A program made the translations under genes and the position numbers. A DNA stretch of 64,000 bases from UBA1426 sp050953365 (GTDB taxonomy: Bacteria > Bacillota > Clostridia > Peptostreptococcales > Anaerovoracaceae). Shown piece after piece: positions 18,514-27,684 of this stretch. The notes below the pieces were generated by a model. That model was given only the letters and a program-made list of their open reading frames with translations, had not been told where the DNA came from and made no database searches. The stretch lies in NCBI GenBank assembly GCA_050953365.1, contig JBMNMN010000016.1, positions 62,001-126,000 on the forward strand, written 5' to 3'. The stretch's first letter is position 1. Each line of letters opens with the position of its first letter.

Positions 18514-19284
18514 TTACATAAAGAACTTCAGGCCTTCCTGGACGTTGTGCAACATGATGGTATTCAGCTTTTCCAGGTATTTTACCAAAACCGGTATGAT
18601 GGAGAAGATCACCAGGATCCCCACTCCCATCTTCACCTGCAGGTTCACAATAAAGACGTTAATGTTGGGAACCACCCGCATCAGGATTCCCACAGCCACC
18701 TCCACAACAATCTGCGTGATGATGACCGGAAGGGCAAGTTGGATCGCATACACCAGTATGAATCCAAACAGCTCAATCATGTAAATGCCCAGTTTCGGGC
18801 TTACGGCCGTAAGCCCGATGGGTACCACATCGAAGGATTTCACCGCTATGCCAAGGAGGTTTATGTGGCTGTTGGTGATGAAGAACAGCAGCGTGTACAT
18901 GGTGGTAATAATATTTCCCGTTACGGACACTTGGGTGTTGGTTGTAGGATCGTAGAGCGAAGCCATGCTCAGGCCCATCTGCAAATCCATCAGCTCTCCG
19001 CCGATGTAGAAGATCGAGAGGAAGAGCTGTACCACAAATCCCATGGCAAACCCGACGGCGAATTCCTTGGCCATGGAAAGCAGCATCTCCATAGCGGTGT
19101 AATCGGCTACTTGTATATGCAGTAATCCATAAGCCGCATGCAGCGAGATTCCCATGGCAAGGCCAACCTTTACCATCCCCGGAATATTTCTCCTTCCGAA
19201 TATGGGATTAAAAAAAATTACGCCCGCCATCCTGCAGCTTACGAATAAGAAAACCATGTAGTCATTTAAGTCAAAAGTAACCAT
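18514..19284 (-). CDS. fliR: FliR, export gate membrane protein
   Basis: A component of the FliPQR export channel, about 256 residues with six hydrophobic segments and the family stretch SICRMAGVIFFNPIFG-like near the N-terminus. The ATG at 19284 (MVTFDLNDY) has AAAGGAT just upstream and is preferred over a GTG 24 bases earlier. It follows fliP and fliQ, as is usual. Confidence 0.93.
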   Translation of the reverse strand: MVTFDLNDYMVFLFVSCRMAGVIFFNPIFGRRNIPGMVKVGLAMGISLHAAYGLLHIQVADYTAMEMLLSMAKEFAVGFAMGFVVQLFLSIFYIGGELMDLQMGLSMASLYDPTTNTQVSVTGNIITTMYTLLFFITNSHINLLGIAVKSFDVVPIGLTAVSPKLGIYMIELFGFILVYAIQLALPVIITQIVVEVAVGILMRVVPNINVFIVNLQVKMGVGILVIFSIIPVLVKYLEKLNTIMLHNVQEGLKFFM

Positions 19285-19334
19285 TCTTATCCTTTTCGGC
19301 CGATACACCTGATGCGCCCCAAAAGGCCCGTCCG

Positions 19335-19601
19335 CTATACCGTAACCGCGATAAATTCAAACATTCGATGAACAAAATCCACCAACTGTTGAAGCATCCA
19401 GCTTCCCGCCACGATCAGCACGATAGCAATCATCACCAGCTTCGGAACGAAAGTCATGGTCTGCTCGTTGATGGAGGTGGCCGCCTGTATGATAGAGATA
19501 AACAGTCCCACCAAGATGCTGATGAGCAAAATCGGCGCTCCGACTTTCAGCCCCGTCATAACTGCATCTCTGAAGATTTCCGTCAATTGCATCGTGTTCA
19601 A
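19335..19601 (-). CDS. fliQ: FliQ, export gate membrane protein
   Basis: An 88-residue protein of two hydrophobic hairpin helices, with GAPILLISILVGLFISIIQAATSI and LTFVPKLV-like signatures of the family. It packs around FliP in the export channel. Length and place between fliP and fliR are standard. Confidence 0.94.
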   Translation of the reverse strand: MNTMQLTEIFRDAVMTGLKVGAPILLISILVGLFISIIQAATSINEQTMTFVPKLVMIAIVLIVAGSWMLQQLVDFVHRMFEFIAVTV

Positions 19602-19626
19602 TGTGATTCCTCTTTTCTCAGTTATA

Positions 19627-20283
19627 TCAGTTATAAGTCATTATCAGTGATTTAATCAGAAGCCCCCATCCGTCCACCACCACAAACAGCATGATCTTGA
19701 ACGGCAGTGAAATCATTACGGGAGGCAACATGATGATTCCCATTGACATCAAGGTGCTTGCCACGATCATGTCAATGATTAGAAACGGTATGAACAGCAG
19801 AAATCCGATGATGAAGGCCCTCTTTAATTCACTGGTTATAAACGCAGGAACAACGATGCTCATGGGCAGTTCCTGAGGGCGTAAGTTCTCCACGTTGGGT
19901 GTGGACGAGAGCCCCTTGTAAAGCTCCACTTCCGACGTGGTGGTTTGCTTCAGCATGAACTCCTTCAGCGGAACGGAAGCCCGCTCCAAAAACTCTACCG
20001 TTTCTATCTGTCCCTCGTTATATGGCTGAAAAGCAGTTTCGTTGATCTGGCCGATCACCGGCGCCATTATAAAAAAAGTGATGAAGAGCGCGAGACCGAT
20101 GAGTACCTGATTCGGAGGAGTTTGCTGCAGTCCCAGCGCATTGCGCATGAAGGAGAACACGATAATGATCCTGGCAAAGCAGGTCATCATCAGCAGCATA
20201 AAGGGCGCAACACTGATTAATGTCAAAATAACGATTATTTTTACTACGTCAGAACTTGCTCCGTTGATGGCGATATCAATCAT
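19627..20283 (-). CDS. fliP: FliP, export gate core protein
   Basis: The core of the flagellar protein export channel. The 218-residue product starts at the ATG at 20283 (MIDIAING). The family landmarks are TCFARIIIVFSFMRNALGLQQTPPNQ and ELKRAFIIGFLLFIPFLIIDMIV. A start further upstream would lie inside fliO; the chosen one overlaps fliO by eight bases. The usual signal-like N-terminal hydrophobic segment is present. Confidence 0.94.
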   Translation of the reverse strand: MIDIAINGASSDVVKIIVILTLISVAPFMLLMMTCFARIIIVFSFMRNALGLQQTPPNQVLIGLALFITFFIMAPVIGQINETAFQPYNEGQIETVEFLERASVPLKEFMLKQTTTSEVELYKGLSSTPNVENLRPQELPMSIVVPAFITSELKRAFIIGFLLFIPFLIIDMIVASTLMSMGIIMLPPVMISLPFKIMLFVVVDGWGLLIKSLIMTYN

Positions 20284-20617
20284 TGTCTTTTCCCTTATGT
20301 AAATACCACCGGAAGCTTCCGAAGGTCTTGTCCCCTGCTTTTCTCTCAACATCGGACAAATCGATGGGCTCCTCCAGTTCCTTCAAAAGCTCAATGCTAT
20401 GGTCGTTTGCGCCGATTAAATATTGTTTGCCCTCCACGTCGATGATCAGAATGGCGCCTGCTTTACCCACTAAGAGGCGGTCGACGATGCGTATGTGCTT
20501 CCCTCCGGCTACGGTACCCATTCTTCTCGCATACCATTTGCTGGCATAGTAGGTCAGTATGACGACACAAACTATGCCCACCATGGCGAGGAACATGGAA
20601 AAAATATCTTCAATCAC
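20276..20617 (-). CDS. fliO: FliO/FliZ, export gate assembly factor
   Basis: A 113-residue protein with one N-terminal membrane segment (about 5-25) and a small cytoplasmic domain (IRIVDRLLVGKAGAILIIDVEGKQYLIG). FliO helps FliP oligomerise. The sequence is weakly conserved, and the call rests on size, topology, this motif and its place between cheY and fliP. Confidence 0.88.
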   Translation of the reverse strand: MIEDIFSMFLAMVGIVCVVILTYYASKWYARRMGTVAGGKHIRIVDRLLVGKAGAILIIDVEGKQYLIGANDHSIELLKELEEPIDLSDVERKAGDKTFGSFRWYLHKGKDND

Positions 20618-20635
20618 TTGTACGGCTCCTTCCCG

Positions 20636-20995
20636 TTAGCCCAGAACATTCTTTACAGCCTGAACCAGTCTATCCGGTTTAAACGGCTTTACGATAAAGT
20701 CCAGCGCTCCGAGTTTTATTGCTTCCACTACCATGCCCTCCTGTCCCATTGCGGAGCACATGATTACCTTTGCATCGGGATCAAACTGCTTGATGGCCCG
20801 CAGTACCTGAATCCCATCCATTGCCGGCATGGTGATGTCAAGCAATACGATGTTGGGCTTTTCCTCTTCATACTTCAAGACAGCCTGCTCTCCGTCGCCG
20901 GCTTCCACAAATTCCGTATAGCCGGCCTTTTTGAGATTATCCTTGATCATCATCCTCATAAAAGCTGCATCATCCACTATCAAAATTTTAGACAT
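20636..20995 (-). CDS. cheY: CheY, chemotaxis response regulator
   Basis: A stand-alone 119-residue receiver domain. The acidic pocket is VDDAAF near residue 7, the phospho-acceptor Asp is in LLDITMPAMDG near residue 53, and KPFK near residue 103 supplies the Lys. CheA-P phosphorylates it; it then binds the FliM/FliY switch, encoded just upstream. FliY and CheC are its phosphatases here. Confidence 0.96.
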   Translation of the reverse strand: MSKILIVDDAAFMRMMIKDNLKKAGYTEFVEAGDGEQAVLKYEEEKPNIVLLDITMPAMDGIQVLRAIKQFDPDAKVIMCSAMGQEGMVVEAIKLGALDFIVKPFKPDRLVQAVKNVLG

Positions 20996-21023
20996 TCTGT
21001 GTACCTCTCCCTGTAGAAATAAA

Positions 21024-22112
21024 TCATTTTGAATCTAAAAGGCTGTCCCTTGCCTTCATGATTTCCGTAATCCGAACGCTGTAGTTGTCATCCACAACCA
21101 CCACATCCCCTCTGGCAATAAGCCTTCCGTTTGCCACGATATCCACCTGATCCCCCGCCTGCCGATCCAGCTCTATGATGTTTCCCGGAGCAAATTCGAC
21201 GATATCCTTGATCTTCTTTCTCGTCTTGCCCAGTTCCACTGTAATTTGAATCGGTACCGACATGATGAGATCCAGATTGCTGTCGCCGGCGCCCGCCGCC
21301 CCGGGCGCTTCCTGCGGCGTTCCCGGTTCAAGAGATTTATAGGTGTAAGGCATTGCCTGCACCGTCTGGGTTGGTTGAGCCGGTTGGACCGGTTGCTGTA
21401 CCTGTACCGGCTGCGCCGGTTGATTTACGGTATTTTGCGGTATCGGAGGCTCGGGTTGTGGCATAGGATCCGCTCCTTTCAAGACTTGATCCTGCTCGTG
21501 CAGGATATCCGCATCCCCCAGGGACATTGCCGAAATCTTTTTAGCCAGCTGGGGTTCCATAACGCTTATAAACTCGCTGTTGATCAGACCCTCTATGTTG
21601 AGATTAAATCCGATGCTGATGATATGGTCCCCTGCAACTGATAATCTTTGACGTACTTCTGCGGAGTCTGTCGTATCCATAATCTCCGGTGGGGAAATAT
21701 TGATTTTGAAGCCCAGAAAAGTAGCCAACGCGCTGGATGCGGCACCCATCATCTGGTTCATGATTTCACATATGGCGCTCATGCTGATCTCGTCAAATTC
21801 ATTGAGTTCGCTGGGATCGATAGCCAAAAGGTGGGAAAGGATTTTCTTCAGATCCTCCACCTTGAGCAGCAGCATGTTAAATCCGTCGATCCCCTCTATG
21901 TATTTGATCAACACACCTACAACAGGTTCAAGGTGCGAGAATTCAAAGTCCTCTACCCTTGACACTTTCACCCTGGGCGTTGTTATGCTCACCTTCTTAT
22001 CCAATATAGTGGACATTGCTGTGGCAGCTGAGCCCATGCTGATATTCATGACTTCCCCGATGATATCTATCTCCATCTCATTCAGGTTAATTGAATTGCT
22101 CAAATTCGTCAT
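21024..22112 (-). CDS. fliY: FliY, switch protein with CheC-like and FliN domains
   Basis: A flagellar motor switch protein of the Gram-positive type. An N-terminal CheC/FliY phosphatase domain carries two active-site signatures (EVMNISMGSAATAM near 20, EIMNQMMGAASSAL near 115). A Pro/Gln/Val-rich linker follows (about 215-255), then a C-terminal SpoA/FliN domain (about 280-355) that joins the C ring. It hydrolyses CheY-P at the motor. It overlaps fliM by four bases. Confidence 0.95.
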   Translation of the reverse strand: MTNLSNSINLNEMEIDIIGEVMNISMGSAATAMSTILDKKVSITTPRVKVSRVEDFEFSHLEPVVGVLIKYIEGIDGFNMLLLKVEDLKKILSHLLAIDPSELNEFDEISMSAICEIMNQMMGAASSALATFLGFKINISPPEIMDTTDSAEVRQRLSVAGDHIISIGFNLNIEGLINSEFISVMEPQLAKKISAMSLGDADILHEQDQVLKGADPMPQPEPPIPQNTVNQPAQPVQVQQPVQPAQPTQTVQAMPYTYKSLEPGTPQEAPGAAGAGDSNLDLIMSVPIQITVELGKTRKKIKDIVEFAPGNIIELDRQAGDQVDIVANGRLIARGDVVVVDDNYSVRITEIMKARDSLLDSK

Positions 22113-23116
22113 CGTATCGGGTCACTCCCTCTCTGTAATGATTCTCGTATAATGCTGGCTTTCTTCTTGTTGAAAACCCCCATGTCCCCCCTGAACCAAG
22201 TGGTATCTTCAACAACCAGATCAATCATCGCACCTGCCGGTTTATCCAGCTTGATAATATCGCCAACCTCCAAATCCATCAAATCTTTTAGTAACACATT
22301 TGCCGTTCCCAAAACTCCGGTAATCTCCAGTTCCGATTTGCTGATTTCACTGATGATATCCGACCTCCTTTGCGCTTCTGAAATCTGATCGCTCTTCCTT
22401 GTTTTTCTGCTCTGCGCCGCCTTTATCTTAAACAGCTTATCCAGTGTAATCGCCGGCACGCATATATTTAATTTTCCTTGTGTTTCATTGAGCAGGAAAT
22501 TCATAACGATAATGACCACATTTTCATCTGGATTTATTCCCTGCAGAATTCGGGAATTGGTCTCTATCTTTACCAATTGAGGAGACATTTCTACCTGATC
22601 GAACCAGACATTTTTCATCAGGTTGACCATGCCTTTAATAAAATGCTCCAAAAGCGCAAGCTCGATCTCCGAATAATCTCTGTCCACCGCCAACGGGGAG
22701 CCGGCTCCTCCCAAAAGCCTGTCAATGACACAGAACCCGATGTCCTTGGATAAATCCATAAGCACCAGATCCTCATCGTTTTCCGTATCCTTCACCGCAA
22801 GATCCACGATTCCCATAAGCACGGAATCCGGCAGAGCGTTGTTGAATTCGTAATACCGCTGCTCCTCCACTTCAACGATTTCAACAAGGCAATATGCCTG
22901 CAGGGCGCCCGTGGCATAAGAGGACAGAATTCTGGCGTAGTTCTCATAAATGCTGAACAACAGCTTCAACTGTTCCCTGGTAAAATGCTTCGGGCTCCTG
23001 AAGTCGTACTCCTTTACCTTTTTGTCGCTCACATCGGGAAGGACCGTTTCCGACGCTTCCCGGGTCAAATTGCTCAGAAGCGCATCTATTTGGCTTTGTG
23101 ACAGAATTTCCGCCAT
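22109..23116 (-). CDS. fliM: FliM, flagellar motor switch protein
   Basis: A C-ring protein that binds CheY-P and sets rotation direction. The 335 residues start with the CheY-binding peptide (ILSQSQIDALL), followed by a CheC-like middle domain and a C-terminal SpoA domain (about 250-330). It is encoded between motB and fliY. fliL, often found between motB and fliM, is absent: the gap is only 18 bases. Confidence 0.95.
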   Translation of the reverse strand: MAEILSQSQIDALLSNLTREASETVLPDVSDKKVKEYDFRSPKHFTREQLKLLFSIYENYARILSSYATGALQAYCLVEIVEVEEQRYYEFNNALPDSVLMGIVDLAVKDTENDEDLVLMDLSKDIGFCVIDRLLGGAGSPLAVDRDYSEIELALLEHFIKGMVNLMKNVWFDQVEMSPQLVKIETNSRILQGINPDENVVIIVMNFLLNETQGKLNICVPAITLDKLFKIKAAQSRKTRKSDQISEAQRRSDIISEISKSELEITGVLGTANVLLKDLMDLEVGDIIKLDKPAGAMIDLVVEDTTWFRGDMGVFNKKKASIIRESLQRGSDPIR

Positions 23117-23134
23117 AGTGTTCTCCTATATCAT

Positions 23135-23896
23135 CTAATTGCTCAACTCGTAGATTTTTTCCAGTTCTTCCTGGAGAGTGTCATACCTGCCTACCAGAAT
23201 TTCCACACGCCTGTTCTTCGCGCGGTTTTCTTCCGAATCGTTAGGCGCAACCGGCCTGTGCAGCCCGTACCCCACCGCATATAACTTGGAAGGGTCCTTA
23301 ATGTAATTCGATTCCAGATATTTAAGTACCGCATTGGCTCTTTCCGTTGACAGGTCTCTGTTGTTCACCGTATCGTTGCCGGGGCTGGCTTCCGCTGTAT
23401 GCCCGTCAATACGTATGAATCTGGCAATGTGCTCTACTTGCGCTAACGCTTCTCCTACCTGGTCAAGGATGTCTTTTCCTCCCTGTTTCAGCACCGCCCG
23501 ATTCGGCTCGAAGAACAGGGTGGACATAAAGCGAACATAAACGACGTTGTCACCCTTATGTACCTGTACCGATGCTTGCAGATTATTCTCCTGCACATAA
23601 TTGCGAAGGTAGAGATACAGCGCGTCCAGATCATCAATCTCGTCTAACTCGATATCACCCAGCTCCATCTCCGCCAGCTCGTCATCGCCTTCCCCGAACT
23701 CGTTCTCATATTGCATGAGCTGTTCGAGAGCTTCCCGATCTGCAGTAAAAGCCTTAACGAGAAGCCTGTACTTCTCCTGGTCTATGGAAGACATGGAGAA
23801 AAGCAGGATGAAAAAGACGAGGACCAAGGTAATCATATCCGCATATGTATTGAGCCAGGCATCTGTATTTACCTTTTGTTTTGTTCGAGTGCGCAT
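23135..23896 (-). CDS. motB: MotB, stator protein
   Basis: The stator subunit that anchors to peptidoglycan. One membrane segment (about 18-40) carries the essential ion-binding Asp in TYADMITL. A C-terminal OmpA-like peptidoglycan-binding domain (about 125-245) has IDGHTAEASPG and the R-x2-RV-type motif near the end (NRRVEIL). The coupling ion (proton or sodium) cannot be read with certainty from the sequence. The gene is downstream of motA. Confidence 0.94.
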   Translation of the reverse strand: MRTRTKQKVNTDAWLNTYADMITLVLVFFILLFSMSSIDQEKYRLLVKAFTADREALEQLMQYENEFGEGDDELAEMELGDIELDEIDDLDALYLYLRNYVQENNLQASVQVHKGDNVVYVRFMSTLFFEPNRAVLKQGGKDILDQVGEALAQVEHIARFIRIDGHTAEASPGNDTVNNRDLSTERANAVLKYLESNYIKDPSKLYAVGYGLHRPVAPNDSEENRAKNRRVEILVGRYDTLQEELEKIYELSN

Positions 23897-23939
23897 GGTG
23901 TCTTATCCTCTGTCCTATATGACATGTCCTAAATTCGGT

Positions 23940-24797
23940 TTACTCTTTACCTTTTCCGCCTCTTCCTATCCCGAGTTTCCTCGGTTTGCGTTCCGGCGCT
24001 TCTTCCTCATCCCTTGCTCTTAGCTCTTTAATCTCAAGGAAGTTAAGCAGCTTCTCCTGAATATATTTGGGATTTTCGCCTTCTTTTATGGAGACGACGC
24101 CTTCTACGATCATCTCTTTGATCAGCATTTCCCTCTCTTGAGCAATTTCCAATTTGTTTGACATAGGGATAAAGAGTGCGTTTGCCATTAGGGCTCCGTA
24201 AAAAGTAGTGATCAACGCAACGGACATGTTTAATCCCAGCAGTTCCGGGCCGTCATCCAGATTCATGGCTTTCAGCATGTTGACCAATCCGATGAGAGTG
24301 CCGATCATACCGAATGCCGGAGCAAAGGCGGCGCCCCGATCGTAAAGATGCCGTTCCGCATCGTTGCGAATCCTCATATAGTCCAATTTCTGAGCAAGCC
24401 AGGCCTTCAGCTTATCCGGTTCTATAGCGTCGACGATAAGCAGCACGCTTTCCTTGAGAAATTCGTCTTCAAAGTCCGAAGCCTTGTCTTCTAATGCAAG
24501 AAGCCCTTTTTTCCTCGCTTCTCTCGAAAGTTCGGTAATCGTCTCTACGTATTCGAGAGGGTCTTTCGTGTCTTTTTGCAACACCATTCTCATATGTCCC
24601 GGAATACGCTTAAAGGATTCAAGGGGGAAGGAGGCAAGCAGAGCAAAAATGGTACCTCCTACGGTAATGAAAATACTCGATGCACTAAAGAAATTTTGCA
24701 GCATCGAGAAATCAAATCCGCCATCCCCATAGGATATTCCGAATACCATGGCGCCGATTATGGCAATATAGCCTAATATTGTACTAATCTCCAGCAT
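23940..24797 (-). CDS. motA: MotA, stator protein
   Basis: The stator subunit that drives rotor FliG. The 285 residues carry four membrane segments (two near 5-50, two near 155-205), with FAPAFGMIGTLIGLVNML and ALITTFYGALMANALFIP typical of the family. A Lys/Arg/Glu-rich C-terminus follows. It is placed after flbD in the operon and before motB. Confidence 0.95.
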   Translation of the reverse strand: MLEISTILGYIAIIGAMVFGISYGDGGFDFSMLQNFFSASSIFITVGGTIFALLASFPLESFKRIPGHMRMVLQKDTKDPLEYVETITELSREARKKGLLALEDKASDFEDEFLKESVLLIVDAIEPDKLKAWLAQKLDYMRIRNDAERHLYDRGAAFAPAFGMIGTLIGLVNMLKAMNLDDGPELLGLNMSVALITTFYGALMANALFIPMSNKLEIAQEREMLIKEMIVEGVVSIKEGENPKYIQEKLLNFLEIKELRARDEEEAPERKPRKLGIGRGGKGKE

Positions 24798-24815
24798 ATA
24801 ACTCTCCCTGTATAA

Positions 24816-25037
24816 CTACTTCTTAGTTTCGGGTATGGTGGGCGCTGCCTGATAAATGCTTCTTTTATAGGCGATTATCTTTGAAACGACTTCGGCGGCG
24901 CTTTCCGCTACAACAAAGTGTTTTCCGTTTATAAGCCTTATGGTGGTATCGGGCCTCTCTTCAATGATTTCGATCAGATCGCAGTTCAGGATGTATTGTT
25001 CGTCGCCGGCTTTATTGAGTTTTGTCAGAGTGATCAT
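24816..25037 (-). CDS. flbD: FlbD/SwrD-family flagellar protein
   Basis: A 73-residue protein of the FlbD family: MITLTKLN start, YILNCDLIEIIEERPDTTI, then GKHFVVAES. The Bacillus relative SwrD (YlzI) raises flagellar power for swarming. I chose the ATG at 25037, with GGAGGTG in front, over a start 21 bases earlier. It lies between the hook gene and motA, the usual site. Confidence 0.9.
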   Translation of the reverse strand: MITLTKLNKAGDEQYILNCDLIEIIEERPDTTIRLINGKHFVVAESAAEVVSKIIAYKRSIYQAAPTIPETKK

Positions 25038-25068
25038 GGCGCACACCTCCTTGCGCATTCTTTAATGT

Positions 25069-25108
25069 CTTCACAGGGGCTTTCAATTCATTTGAAGCCC
25101 CTGTGAAG
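25069..25108 (-). other. Strong hairpin between flgE and flbD
   Basis: An inverted repeat with arms CTTCACAGGGGCTT and AAGCCCCTGTGAAG (14 matched bases) around a short loop fills most of the flgE-flbD gap. No run of T follows on the minus strand, so it is not a classical terminator. It could protect the flgE mRNA end or mark an RNA processing site, giving hook protein a different mRNA level from the motor genes. Confidence 0.6.
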
Positions 25109-25119
25109 GCAATCCGTCA

Positions 25120-26619
25120 CTATCTCTTCATGCTGACCAGTTCGGCAAGCATTTCATCGGATACCGTAATCATTCGCGTGTTGGCCTGGAAGCCTCTTTG
25201 AGCGATGATCATCTCCGTAAATTCTCTGGACAGGTCCACGTTGGACATCTCCAATGCGCCGGCGCGGAGAGTTCCCGTTCCGCCGTTGCCGGGAATGGTG
25301 CCCACGGGCTGCCCCGAATTTGCCGTTTCCACATAATAGCCTTCACCGCTCTGGGAAAGGCCGTCGCTGTTGGCAAATTTAACGATGGCAATGTTTGCGA
25401 TTTTCACCGGCTGACCGGCGCCGGGGCCGATTGTACCGATGGTTGTGTTATTCAGCGCCCCGGATGCCAGCGATCCGAACCTGGCCGGATCAACGGTCAG
25501 AGTAATGTCACCCAGCCTGATCTCGGTGTTATTGGTCACCGTGGGATCCCATACGGACGCAAGATGCACTTCCGAACCGGATTTGTCATAAGTGGTTACG
25601 TTGACGGTTATGCTATCTGCCACGGCAGTTCCGATGGTCAGCGGAGTTCCGTCAGCGGGCACCACTACATCCGTACTATAATCTCCGCCTACCTGAACGG
25701 TAACCGTGGCGGGATTTGCGTCTACCGATTCCACATCAAAGCTCGCAGTACCGCTGCCGTCATCCGTCCATGCAGCCGTTTTCACACTGCCATCCTTCTG
25801 AATATAACTCAAGGTATAGACGGTTCCGTCAAAGCTGATATTTACGGCGCCGTTTATATCCGCATTGGCGCTCAACGTAACTGCGCCTTGCGCTATGGGT
25901 GTGGTTTTATCGGAATTTATGCCCGGCAAAAACACTACATCTGTGCCTCTGGTAACGGTCATGACCACATTCCCGTTGTAGTTGGTGGACGACGTCACGG
26001 TGGCATCCGTAAGCCAGCCAGTATTAGCTGCAGGCACCACGATGGGATCTCCTTCCTTGATGGCCGTGATCTCTCCGTTGCTGCCGATGGTAATGCCGGT
26101 GAACTTGTCCAAATCCTTTGGATCCACTTTAATGGGAACCAGGTCCCTTGCGCTTACTGTTCCGTCGGAACCCAACCGCGGCATCTTGGTATTGGGATCC
26201 AGGGGAATGCCCAGCACCATATTGCCGGAGCTGTCCACCAAATTGCCTGCAAGGTCGAAGTTCAGCACCCCCACCCTGGTGTATTTTATTATGCCGCTGT
26301 TATCCTTTACGGGCAGGTAACCGTCTCCGTTAATGTAAACGTCCAATGCTCGGTCCGTGGTTGCGCTGCCGGCTCTGGTGTTGATTACATCGATGGATTT
26401 CACCTTGGCTCCATAGCCCAGCTGAACCGGATTCGTACCGCCGGAGTTACTGGTTGGGCCGGAAGCTCCGGTCATCGTTTGATAAAAAACATCCGAAAAC
26501 GTTACCCGGCTGGCCTTAAAACCATACGTGTTAACGTTGGCAATATTATTTCCTATGACATTCATCTTTGTCTGATGCGCTGCCAGTCCGGAAACTGCTG
26601 AATACATTGATCCTAACAT
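25120..26619 (-). CDS. flgE: FlgE, flagellar hook protein
   Basis: A 499-residue hook monomer. The N-terminal D0 motif is KMNVIGNNIANVNTYGFKASRVTF. The C-terminal helix contains NVDLSREFTEMIIAQRGFQANTRMI. A large Gly/Thr/Val-rich middle holds the exposed D1/D2 domains. It is exported by the type III gate and capped by FlgD, whose gene lies two genes upstream. The length suits the family. Confidence 0.94.
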   Translation of the reverse strand: MLGSMYSAVSGLAAHQTKMNVIGNNIANVNTYGFKASRVTFSDVFYQTMTGASGPTSNSGGTNPVQLGYGAKVKSIDVINTRAGSATTDRALDVYINGDGYLPVKDNSGIIKYTRVGVLNFDLAGNLVDSSGNMVLGIPLDPNTKMPRLGSDGTVSARDLVPIKVDPKDLDKFTGITIGSNGEITAIKEGDPIVVPAANTGWLTDATVTSSTNYNGNVVMTVTRGTDVVFLPGINSDKTTPIAQGAVTLSANADINGAVNISFDGTVYTLSYIQKDGSVKTAAWTDDGSGTASFDVESVDANPATVTVQVGGDYSTDVVVPADGTPLTIGTAVADSITVNVTTYDKSGSEVHLASVWDPTVTNNTEIRLGDITLTVDPARFGSLASGALNNTTIGTIGPGAGQPVKIANIAIVKFANSDGLSQSGEGYYVETANSGQPVGTIPGNGGTGTLRAGALEMSNVDLSREFTEMIIAQRGFQANTRMITVSDEMLAELVSMKR

Positions 26620-26679
26620 TTTCTACAGTCCTTTCCTTTCTGTGCCAGCGTGCGGATCCGTCTGTCGTTCGGGACCCGC

Positions 26680-26721
26680 TTAGCCTCCTGTTCGCCTCTA
26701 TCGAGGCAGAGGTCCGGCTAA
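26680..26721 (-). other. Hairpin at the end of the TIGR02530 gene
   Basis: Outer arms TTAGCC / GGCTAA and an inner GCCTC-TATC-GAGGC stem form an interrupted hairpin. It covers the stop codon of the upstream gene and lies in the 98-base gap before flgE. Like the structure after flgE it has no T-run. Together they bracket the hook gene. Confidence 0.45.
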
Positions 26722-27116
26722 ATAAATATGGCACCATCAATATTTGAAAATACGTTTTCTTTCATTTCGCTTTTATCCATCACCGTAACGACTACTTTAT
26801 TCTTCGCGTTGACGATAAAAGCGGAATCGTTCATCACGATCAGGGCGTCCTTGATTCCTTTGGCCTCAGCTTTGCTGCAAGCCTCTCCCAGCCGGTTCAG
26901 ATCCGCGGGACTGATCTTTATGTTGCGTTCCTCCGTCCTGCGGTTTGCGTGCTTGGAAAAGGATATCCGCTGCTGATCCAGGATTTCACGGAAGGATTGC
27001 TCCTGATTCGGCTTTGTGTTTTGGCTGGCAGTTCTCTCTGTGGACTTTAAATTTTCCGTTTGTCGGATAATGGCGTCCGACAGATTGTAACCGCCTCCGT
27101 AAATTCTGTTAACCAT
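26718..27116 (-). CDS. TIGR02530/Flg_new family flagellar operon protein
   Basis: A 132-residue protein with the family pattern FSKHANRRTEERNIKISPADLNRL...A..KAEAKG..DALIVMNDSAFIVN.KNKVVVTVMD. These proteins always lie between flgD and flgE in clostridia and bacilli, but their function is not known to me. It overlaps the end of flgD by eight bases. Confidence 0.85.
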   Translation of the reverse strand: MVNRIYGGGYNLSDAIIRQTENLKSTERTASQNTKPNQEQSFREILDQQRISFSKHANRRTEERNIKISPADLNRLGEACSKAEAKGIKDALIVMNDSAFIVNAKNKVVVTVMDKSEMKENVFSNIDGAIFI

Positions 27117-27663
27117 GGTTCTCTTCCCCTTCGGTCTCTGCCGCTTCCTCTGCCTCGACAGGTTCTACGCTCTCCTCAGGAAGTTCTTCCCCTCCGGATA
27201 CTTCTTCGCCTTCCGCGGGAAGTTCCTCTGCTCCCGGCAGATCATTGTGCGGAATGATGATATTAGGTTCGCGAACCTCCATTACGCTGCTCAGCGCAAA
27301 GCGCTGCCCGTCAATGGTTATCTGAGGGCTGCCGTTGTACAATATCACGCTATCCACAATACCCTTATGGACCATCATGGTTCCGTCGGAACCCATCTGG
27401 GCAACGGTGGCCTCCTTGCCTATGAGACTTACGCTGTAAGCCGTAGCCGAAGCCTGGCTCAACTCACTTAAGGCCTGCACCATGGAGAACTGGGCCATCT
27501 GCGCGATGAACTGCGTATCGTCCACCGGATTGAACATGTCCTGGTTCGCAAGCTGCGCAACCATGAGCTTGAAAAAATCATCCATGGTAAGACCGTTATT
27601 TTTACTCTTGCTTTCCGTTGTGTTCATGGTCTGGGTGTAGGACGAAATTGCATCAATTGGCAT
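27109..27663 (-). CDS. flgD: FlgD, hook cap scaffold
   Basis: Caps the growing hook. The 184 residues show the conserved N-terminal part (FFKLMVAQLANQDMFNPVDDTQFIAQMAQFS) and a short beta domain. The last 45 residues are an unusual acidic tail rich in Glu, Pro and Val. The tail is not part of the family core and may be disordered. Confidence 0.92.
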   Translation of the reverse strand: MPIDAISSYTQTMNTTESKSKNNGLTMDDFFKLMVAQLANQDMFNPVDDTQFIAQMAQFSMVQALSELSQASATAYSVSLIGKEATVAQMGSDGTMMVHKGIVDSVILYNGSPQITIDGQRFALSSVMEVREPNIIIPHNDLPGAEELPAEGEEVSGGEELPEESVEPVEAEEAAETEGEENHG

Positions 27664-27684
27664 GTTGCTTCCCCTCCTTTCTTA

